Source: Candidatus Bathyarchaeota archaeon
GTDB taxonomy: Archaea; Thermoproteota; Bathyarchaeia; Bathyarchaeales; Bathyarchaeaceae
DNA length: 6,964 bases
Assembly (NCBI GenBank): GCA_026014605.1
Contig: JAOZIC010000032.1
Location: forward strand, 1 to 6,964
Reading direction: 5' to 3'
The number at the start of each line of letters is the position of its first letter. Position 1 is the stretch's first letter. Positions 1 to 3,795 of this stretch are shown one piece after another. Under the pieces are notes generated by a model. The model was not told where the DNA came from. It ran no database searches and saw nothing but the letters and a program-made list of their open reading frames with translations. Both the position numbers and the translations under genes were made by a program.

Positions 1-6
1 AAAGGA

Positions 7-94
7 GCGGGGGTCGCCGAGCCAGGTCAAAGGCGCAGGCTTCAGGAGCCTGTCCCGTAGGGGTTCGTGGGTTCGAATCCCACCCCCCGCACCA
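7..94 (+). tRNA. tRNA-Leu, anticodon CAG, with encoded CCA
   Basis: Complete class II tRNA. The acceptor strands GCGGGGG (7-13) and CCCCCGC (84-90) pair fully, followed by discriminator A91 and CCA at 92-94. The anticodon stem CAGGC/GCCTG (36-40 and 48-52) closes the loop TTCAGGA with anticodon CAG at 43-45, which reads CUG leucine codons. A long variable arm (CCC-GTA-GGG, about 54-62) is as expected for leucine. The T arm is GTGGG-TTCGAAT-CCCAC (67-83) with a canonical B-box. No intron is seen. Its promoter lies outside the window. The methyltransferase gene on the other strand ends 5 bases after the CCA. Confidence 0.97.
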
Positions 95-97
95 ATT

Positions 98-117
98 GTT
101 TAAGTTGCCTTTTGTTT
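98..117 (+). terminator. T-rich tract after tRNA-Leu
   Basis: Plus-strand T-rich run, including TTTT at 110-113 and further T's to 117, directly after the tRNA CCA end. Archaeal transcripts commonly end at such T tracts. It lies inside the 3' end of the convergent methyltransferase gene, so the match could be chance. Confidence 0.35.
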
Positions 118-714
118 CTGAAAGTTTATCATGTAGTTGTATCCGAAGTCAACTATGCTTGTTTTTTCGAAACCGTGCTGTTTCAGTGTGTCTTCGACTT
201 CTGCTGGCGACAAACGCATGTATAGGGGCGGACCAAACGGCTGAACTTCTTTTTTGCAGTTAATAATTGCCAGTTGCCCATCCGTTTTCAATACTCGATA
301 GATTTCGCCGAATAACGCTTTCCCATCTTTAGCAAGACCAATTATATGGAGTACAGTAGCCATGAAACAAACGTCAACGGAGTTGTCGTCTATTGGCAGT
401 GGACTGGTAATGTCCGAAACAACATTGAAGAGATTGTTGACTCCTTCAGAATCAGCCCGCTCTGTTAAGCCGTCGACCAATGCTTTTGACTTGTCTAAGG
501 CGTATACCCGTCCAGAATCGCCAACAATTCCTGAAGCATGCAACGCATAATCGCCTCGTCCACAACCCAAATCAAGAAAATGGTCGCCCTCTTTGAGTTT
601 GAGTTCCCTGAAAACATGTTGGGGGTCATGCATGTGGTAGCTGCTTTTGCCGTGTCTACGCCCTTTCAGTTCATCAATGTTGAGGCTCCATCTGTTGCCC
701 ATGTCGTTATTCAC
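100..714 (-). CDS. Class I SAM-dependent methyltransferase
   Basis: Cytoplasmic Rossmann-fold methyltransferase of 204 residues, the usual length for a stand-alone Methyltransf_11/25/31-type enzyme. Motif I is LDLGCGRGD (residues 47-55), which binds the SAM methionine part. An acidic residue follows strand 2 in VYALDKS (D74), and SDIT (about 100-103) is placed to contact adenine. DVCFMATVLH (114-123) and EIYRVLKTDGQLAII (137-151) fit motifs III and IV. The C-terminus is short with no substrate domain, so the methyl acceptor cannot be told; the family takes small molecules, lipids or proteins. The start used is GTG at 714, which overlaps the end of the exporter gene by 8 bases and has GGAGG 12 bases upstream; ATG at 702 is an alternative. 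The overlap implies co-transcription and perhaps translational coupling. It lacks the cysteine set expected of arsenite methyltransferase. Confidence 0.9.
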   Translation of the reverse strand: MNNDMGNRWSLNIDELKGRRHGKSSYHMHDPQHVFRELKLKEGDHFLDLGCGRGDYALHASGIVGDSGRVYALDKSKALVDGLTERADSEGVNNLFNVVSDITSPLPIDDNSVDVCFMATVLHIIGLAKDGKALFGEIYRVLKTDGQLAIINCKKEVQPFGPPLYMRLSPAEVEDTLKQHGFEKTSIVDFGYNYMINFQKQKAT

Positions 715-1951
715 TTTGGAGCGTTTCCTCCCTGTCTTTTGTGGTGTTCTGGATTATTTTGATGCTGAACGCAAATGCCGCCGTCAATATGGCTGCGTTT
801 AGAAGGAACGGTGCTGTTAATCCTGAAAAGTCGAAGAGGAAGCCGCCGATGAGCGGTCCCAGAATTGTTCCCATGCTTGACACCGAGTTAAGTATCCCCA
901 TACTGTTTCCTTGTTCGGTTGCGGTGCTTCTTTTGGAAACATAACTTCTGACCGCCGTCAACAGGGTTCCTATGCCACATGCTACCATGGTAACGGAAGT
1001 CATGAAGACAAAAAAGTTTGAGGTCAGAGACATAGTCAACATTCCCAGAGTCATGAGAAATGTTCCTGCTGCAATGAGTTTGGCGTCGCCAAGTTTTTGC
1101 GCAACTTTTGCGATTACGAATCCTTGCAACACGATTTCGGTTAATCCAATATACATGAACAGGTAAGACATTTCCACTGTTCCAAACCCGAAAAGAGTTG
1201 AGCCAAGTAATGGCAAAATAACTGGAATTGCTGAATGGGTAACTCCTTGAATGAAGAAAATCGTTAACACCAGCCCTATCTGGGGTCGCGAGAACATTTC
1301 TTTCATGTTTTTTGGGAGCTTGTAGAAGTACTCTAAAGTGCCCGCTTTTTTGTTTGGTTGCCTGTGAGTTATGGTTTCTGGTAGAAAGAAGGAAACAAAC
1401 AGGAGATTCAACAGGGTTAATGTGACGGCTGCGATTCCGGGCGCCCAGAAACCGAAGATACTTAGTGAGCCTCCGATGGACGGTCCAATTATCAGTCCTG
1501 CTCCGTGAGCTGCACTTACTCTGCCAAGTCCTTTGGTTCTTTCTTTTGTGTCCGTTATGTCCGCGATATAGGCTTGTGCTACAGCTCCCTCTGTTGCTAT
1601 CCCCGCAACTATTCTGGAGAGAAGAAGCAACGCAAAGGAGTCTGCTACTGTAAAAAGAATGAAGCTCATGCTGGAAACAAGAATAGATGCTACGAGAATC
1701 GGTTTTCTTCCCCTGTTGTCTGATAACCGTCCTAATATCGGCGAGAAAATGAATTGCATCACGCAAAATGCGGCGGTGAGTATTCCAATCCAGAATGCTC
1801 CGACGTTGAATGTTGCTGCGTAAAAGGGGATGAGAGGAATCACCATCCCGAAGCCTGTCATGTCTATGAAAACTGTCATGGCTATCAAAAGGTTAGGAGA
1901 AATGCCAAGTCGACTTCGCTTGCTTCTATTGGTGTCCAAGTTTTCCTTCAT
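707..1951 (-). CDS. MFS drug-type exporter (DHA family, about 12 TM)
   Basis: Inner-membrane major facilitator, probably a proton-coupled efflux pump. From ATG at 1951 it has 414 residues, a normal length for a 12-helix MFS protein. The first helix carries DMTGFGMVIPLIPFYA, including a buried Asp. Motif A, GRLSDNRGRKP, lies in the loop after helix 2. Motif C, GAGLIIGPSIGG, in helix 5 is typical of antiporters of the drug:H+ group (TetA, MdtG and relatives). A hydrophilic loop around HRQPNKKAG separates the two six-helix halves. The reading frame opens at a TTG at 1966, but ATG at 1951 is preferred because GGGG lies 9 bases upstream and the TTG has no ribosome site. It follows the PadR gene on the same strand with a 76-base gap and overlaps the methyltransferase, so the three look like one operon. 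The substrate is unknown; tetracycline-type annotation would be over-precise. Confidence 0.92.
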   Translation of the reverse strand: MKENLDTNRSKRSRLGISPNLLIAMTVFIDMTGFGMVIPLIPFYAATFNVGAFWIGILTAAFCVMQFIFSPILGRLSDNRGRKPILVASILVSSMSFILFTVADSFALLLLSRIVAGIATEGAVAQAYIADITDTKERTKGLGRVSAAHGAGLIIGPSIGGSLSIFGFWAPGIAAVTLTLLNLLFVSFFLPETITHRQPNKKAGTLEYFYKLPKNMKEMFSRPQIGLVLTIFFIQGVTHSAIPVILPLLGSTLFGFGTVEMSYLFMYIGLTEIVLQGFVIAKVAQKLGDAKLIAAGTFLMTLGMLTMSLTSNFFVFMTSVTMVACGIGTLLTAVRSYVSKRSTATEQGNSMGILNSVSSMGTILGPLIGGFLFDFSGLTAPFLLNAAILTAAFAFSIKIIQNTTKDREETLQSE

Positions 1952-1968
1952 TGTCTCTGTCCCCAACT

Positions 1969-1995
1969 ATGCGTGAATAACGCTTTCAAGCGCAT
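1969..1995. promoter_or_regulatory. Nested inverted repeat upstream of the exporter
   Basis: ATGCG (1969-1973) pairs with CGCAT (1991-1995), and inside it CGCTT (1981-1985) and AAGCG (1988-1992) form an alternative short hairpin. It sits in the 76-base gap between the PadR stop and the exporter ATG. It could be an operator, an mRNA structure near the ribosome site, or chance; no T tract follows on the minus strand, so it is not an obvious terminator. Confidence 0.3.
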
Positions 1996-2027
1996 TTCAA
2001 ATAGAGTCGGGTTTACCTCAGGCGCTT

Positions 2028-2501
2028 TTACGTCAGTTTTTGCAGTTCATCTCTCGCTTTAGAGACTACTTCTTTGATTTTGTCCGTGTCCATGCCCGTT
2101 GCCTGAAGCCTAGAAATTTCGCTGATGAGTGGGCTGAGGATGTCCAAGTTTTCAACGAATGCGACGTGGAAGTCTTTGGATAGTGCTACGGTGAAGTCTT
2201 CGAAGGTGTTGTGAGCCAGTAGGATGGATTCGCGGACTTTTTGAGAGATTTGCTCTTTCAATTCGTCATGTTTCTGGATGATTTCTTTTCCTTTATCCGT
2301 GATTTCGTAGAGTGTCTTGTTGCCTGCCTTTTTTCCGATTACCCACCCTTCGTTTTGCATGGACTTCAGCAGGGGGTAAACTGATCCTGTGCTGGGTTTT
2401 TCGCCGGTTAGCACTTCAACTCTTTTGATGATTTGGTATCCGCTGACGTTTTTCATGGAGATTATTTTTAGCATGCACATTTTGAGTAAGCCTTTAATCA
2501 T
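2028..2501 (-). CDS. PadR-family transcriptional regulator
   Basis: Winged-helix DNA-binding repressor of 157 residues. Residues 1-75 match the PadR domain (PF03551): MIKGLLKMCMLKII, then GYQIIKRV, the recognition-helix region STGSVYPLLKSMQNEGWV (37-54), and the beta wing with KTLYEITDKGKEII (62-75). The C-terminal half (about 78-157) is helical with heptad-like hydrophobics, as in the dimerisation region of the short PadR subfamily. ATG at 2501 is preferred; the frame stays open to a TTG at 2600, but that would place the likely TATA box inside the gene and add a non-homologous-looking tail. PadR proteins such as LmrR often repress adjacent multidrug exporters and their own gene, and here an exporter follows directly. 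A palindrome across the predicted transcription start suggests autoregulation. The ligand is unknown. Confidence 0.92.
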   Translation of the reverse strand: MIKGLLKMCMLKIISMKNVSGYQIIKRVEVLTGEKPSTGSVYPLLKSMQNEGWVIGKKAGNKTLYEITDKGKEIIQKHDELKEQISQKVRESILLAHNTFEDFTVALSKDFHVAFVENLDILSPLISEISRLQATGMDTDKIKEVVSKARDELQKLT

Positions 2502-2516
2502 GTCACCACAACCAAA

Positions 2517-2528
2517 TATATCGATATA
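2517..2528. promoter_or_regulatory. 12-bp perfect palindrome, candidate PadR operator
   Basis: TATATCGATATA is an exact palindrome lying 15-26 bases before the PadR start codon. With the TATA box at 2550-2555 on the minus strand, transcription should start near 2525-2528, so a protein bound here would cover the start site. A GATATC occurs nearby at 2538-2543. Assignment to PadR is inference from position and symmetry. Confidence 0.5.
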
Positions 2529-2548
2529 GACATACTTGATATCTGTGG

Positions 2549-2562
2549 CTATAAACCTTTCC
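2549..2562 (-). promoter_or_regulatory. BRE/TATA promoter of the padR-exporter-methyltransferase operon
   Basis: On the minus strand, GGAAAGG followed by TTTATA gives a purine-rich BRE directly upstream of a TATA box, the archaeal TFB/TBP arrangement. It lies about 50 bases before the PadR ATG, predicting a leader of roughly 25 bases. No strong Shine-Dalgarno is well placed; a GGTGA sits only 1 base before the ATG. Confidence 0.55.
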
Positions 2563-2606
2563 GCTAAAGAAGTATCAGTCAGTTTTTGTCCAAAAGTCAA
2601 ATATAT

Positions 2607-2628
2607 CTATTTCAACATGTCGAAATAG
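2607..2628. promoter_or_regulatory. 22-bp near-perfect palindrome in the divergent control region
   Basis: Arms CTATTTC (2607-2613) and GAAATAG (2622-2628) flank a symmetric ACATGT core; only one symmetric pair of positions breaks the dyad (20 of 22 bases symmetric). It ends 6 bases before the TATA box of the ATPase gene and lies upstream of the PadR promoter, a good site for a dimeric regulator controlling one or both directions. ACATGT and ATGT/ACAT dyads are known from PadR-family operators, which makes the neighbouring PadR the first candidate. Confidence 0.6.
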
Positions 2629-2634
2629 CAATAG

Positions 2635-2641
2635 TTATAAA
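2635..2641 (+). promoter_or_regulatory. TATA box of the CooC-like gene
   Basis: TTATAAA on the plus strand, preceded by an A-rich stretch. Initiation about 25 bases downstream (near 2662-2666) would give a leader of about 40 bases that contains the GGTGA ribosome site. Confidence 0.5.
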
Positions 2642-2693
2642 GGGCGCCCGTGTTACTATTTTCAAAAATCTTCATACCAAAATACACGAAAAA

Positions 2694-2698
2694 GGTGA
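2694..2698 (+). promoter_or_regulatory. Ribosome binding site deciding the GTG start of the ATPase
   Basis: GGTGA matches the archaeal 16S anti-Shine-Dalgarno and is 5 bases before GTG at 2704. It decides the start: the frame continues upstream, but the extra 18 residues would lie before the conserved KVLICGKGG beginning and overlap the leader. Confidence 0.75.
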
Positions 2699-2703
2699 AA
2701 AAA

Positions 2704-3480
2704 GTGAAGGTGTTGATTTGTGGGAAAGGCGGCAGTGGAAAAAGCTCCATCTCCTCGTTACTTGCAAAAGACCTGTTGGCCAGAGGATACAGAGTCCTAG
2801 TCGTAGACACGGATGAGTCAAACTATGGGCTCAGTACTCAGCTTGGCATGGAAGACCCTAAACCACTCATGGATAAAGTTGGCGGAAAAGGCGCCATCCT
2901 GAATATGCAATTAACTGCATACAATGCTGGGCAGCCAATCATCGTACTCGACGAATCATGGACAATAGACGAAATTCCAAGCGAATGCGTCACAAAGAAA
3001 GGCAACCTGTACCTGATGCAAATCGGAAAAGTGCACCACTTTGAGGAAGGATGCGCCTGCCCCATGGGAGGACTAGCCAAAGATTTCGTGTGCCAACTAG
3101 ACCTTGCACCAACAGATGTTGCAATAATTGACACAGAAGCTGGAACAGAACATCTCGCCCGAGGAGTGGCAACTGGTGTCGATGTTGTTCTGATGGTTTT
3201 GGACCCATCCTACGAATCCCTTAGATTATCCGAAAAAACCTGTGCAATGGCAGGCGAAGCAAGCAAAACCGTCTACTTCATACTCAACAAAATCAACGAC
3301 AAACACGCCGTTAAAATGATAAATCAGCTCGGCAAAACGCGGGTAATCGCACAAATCCCCTTTGACCCTGCAATTCAAGAAAATGGGTTGTCTGGAGAAG
3401 AACTGAACGAAAAAGTTTCTGGAATAGAAAACATCACCGAATTTGTAATTCAATGCTCCAGAGAAAAACAACAAGACTAA
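2704..3480 (+). CDS. CooC/MinD-type P-loop ATPase (metal-insertion type)
   Basis: Cytoplasmic SIMIBI-class ATPase, 258 residues from GTG at 2704, the usual CooC length. The deviant Walker A motif CGKGGSGKSS (6-15) is at the extreme N-terminus, with the signature lysine of the MinD/NifH group. VLVVDTDESNYGLS (31-44) forms switch I, and VAIIDTEAGTEHLARG (139-154) carries the Walker B Asp143 and the AGTEH signature of CooC relatives. Cys117 and Cys119 form the CxC motif (GCACPMGG) that chelates metal at the dimer interface of characterised CooC. CooC loads nickel into CO dehydrogenase; no CODH gene is in the window, so the client is unknown and another metalloenzyme is possible. FILNKIND (192-199) fits the base-recognition NKxD-like region. 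It is transcribed away from the PadR gene, with palindromes between, and was probably followed by a flavoprotein gene that is now a relic. Confidence 0.88.
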   Translation: MKVLICGKGGSGKSSISSLLAKDLLARGYRVLVVDTDESNYGLSTQLGMEDPKPLMDKVGGKGAILNMQLTAYNAGQPIIVLDESWTIDEIPSECVTKKGNLYLMQIGKVHHFEEGCACPMGGLAKDFVCQLDLAPTDVAIIDTEAGTEHLARGVATGVDVVLMVLDPSYESLRLSEKTCAMAGEASKTVYFILNKINDKHAVKMINQLGKTRVIAQIPFDPAIQENGLSGEELNEKVSGIENITEFVIQCSREKQQD

Positions 3481-3490
3481 CGAAAAGAAG

Positions 3491-3552
3491 GTGCACATCA
3501 ACTAGCAGTTGCATTTAGCCCAAAACGTTCAGGCAATACAGAACAAAAGCAC
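3491..3552 (+). pseudogene. Truncated start of an FMN-reductase / iron-sulfur flavoprotein gene
   Basis: From 3502 the bases encode LAVAFSPKRSGNTEQ, matching the N-terminal strand and FMN-phosphate loop (SPRxxGNTE) of NADPH-dependent FMN reductases and archaeal iron-sulfur flavoproteins (PF03358, flavodoxin fold). A ribosome-site-like AAGGTG lies just before (3488-3493). No start codon is in frame: ATC at 3497 or GTG at 3491 would be in register only if one base were restored between about 3491 and 3502. About 17 residues in, the match stops and runs into the tRNA relic; a TGA follows at 3574. It began about 15 bases after the ATPase stop, so the two genes were probably one operon. The call rests on a short motif and is moderate. 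Confidence 0.55.
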
Positions 3553-3594
3553 AAGGCGCAGGATTCGTGGGTGTGAATTCCACCCCCCGCACCA
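3553..3594 (+). pseudogene. Damaged 3' fragment of tRNA-Leu (att-like direct repeat)
   Basis: AAGGCGCAGG at 3553-3562 equals bases 30-39 of the intact tRNA, then the copy jumps about 22 bases, skipping the anticodon loop and variable arm. It continues from the T arm to CCA with the last 15 bases identical. Changes in the T loop (TTCGAAT to TGTGAAT) destroy the B-box, and the acceptor 5' strand is absent, so it cannot make a tRNA. Same orientation as the gene at 7-94. A tRNA 3' end repeated downstream is what site-specific integration leaves; decay of an old duplicate tRNA is the alternative. Confidence 0.8.
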
Positions 3595-3650
3595 TGTTGT
3601 TGTTTTTTCGTAGCTTGGTCGTGTGAACGTTTTTCCTTGTTTGTTGTTTT
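3595..3650 (+). terminator. T-rich tract after the tRNA relic
   Basis: Contains TTTTTT at 3603-3608 and a second T-rich run at 3630-3650. It could terminate transcripts coming from the ATPase gene, or be the original trailer of the tRNA locus. The 3595-3690 stretch carries no gene; it also holds a G6 run (3675-3680) and a small hairpin GTGT-TGAG-ACAC (3680-3691). Confidence 0.45.
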
Positions 3651-3693
3651 GGGTGTTGAACTGTTGTCTTTTGTGGGGGGTGTTGAGACACAG

Positions 3694-3702
3694 TTTTAAA
3701 TA
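3694..3702 (+). promoter_or_regulatory. TATA box of the beta-helix surface protein gene
   Basis: TTTTAAATA is centred about 24 bases before ATG at 3722, the distance expected for a leaderless archaeal transcript that begins at or near that ATG. A second AT-rich run at 3711-3720 is a weaker candidate. AACTGTT occurs on both sides (3659-3665 and 3706-3712). Confidence 0.5.
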
Positions 3703-3721
3703 TTCAACTGTTATAATTAAT

Positions 3722-3787
3722 ATGAAAAGGGGGAGTAAAAGATTAAATTTGAAGAGTTTATTGCGTTTTTTTGCAGTTTTTTCTTAA
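3722..3787 (+). other. Split signal-peptide start of the beta-helix protein, in another frame
   Basis: ATG at 3722 opens a 21-codon frame beginning MKRGSKRLNLKSLLRFF and ending at TAA 3785-3787. The basic stretch followed by hydrophobics is a textbook signal-peptide start, and the main frame continues with FLISTLIVTFNAQF. Adding one T to either run (T7 at 3766-3772 or T6 at 3777-3782) joins the two without a stop. This may be a sequencing error, a frameshift mutation, slippage-based phase variation or programmed slippage. Confidence 0.6.
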
Positions 3788-3795
3788 TCAGCACC

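Larger units (their letters stand above)
95..3552. mobile_element. Possible integrated segment bracketed by tRNA-Leu and its 3' relic
   Basis: The four genes between the intact tRNA and the relic could be cargo of an element inserted at the tRNA, or what remains of one. Support: direct-repeat tRNA ends and a flavoprotein gene cut exactly at the distal repeat. Against: no integrase, replication or transfer gene in the block, and the repeat is degenerate, so any event is old. Low-confidence inference from the boundaries. Confidence 0.35.

Noticed and set aside
100..714. Arsenite methyltransferase
   Set aside because: The conserved cysteine set of ArsM is missing and no ars genes are nearby.
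888..1766. Long overlapping reading frame inside the exporter gene on the same strand
   Set aside because: Its translation is rich in Ser, Arg, His and Cys with no domain, while the main frame encodes a complete MFS protein with motifs A and C.
2502..2600. N-terminal extension of PadR to the TTG at 2600
   Set aside because: It would contain the best BRE/TATA promoter and precede the conserved PadR start.
2502..2703. Riboswitch or structured RNA leader
   Set aside because: The symmetry is of short DNA dyads around TATA boxes, and predicted leaders are only about 25-40 bases long.
2704..3480. NifH (nitrogenase iron protein) or ParA/MinD
   Set aside because: Shares the P-loop, but the GCAC CxC motif and AGTEH signature fit CooC; no nif or cell-division genes are near.
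95..3552. Complete mobile element with transposase or integrase
   Set aside because: No transposase, integrase or terminal inverted repeats were found; only the tRNA-derived ends suggest mobility.
3553..3594. A second functional tRNA
   Set aside because: No 5' acceptor strand, no anticodon arm, and a mutated T loop; only the T arm and acceptor 3' strand remain.
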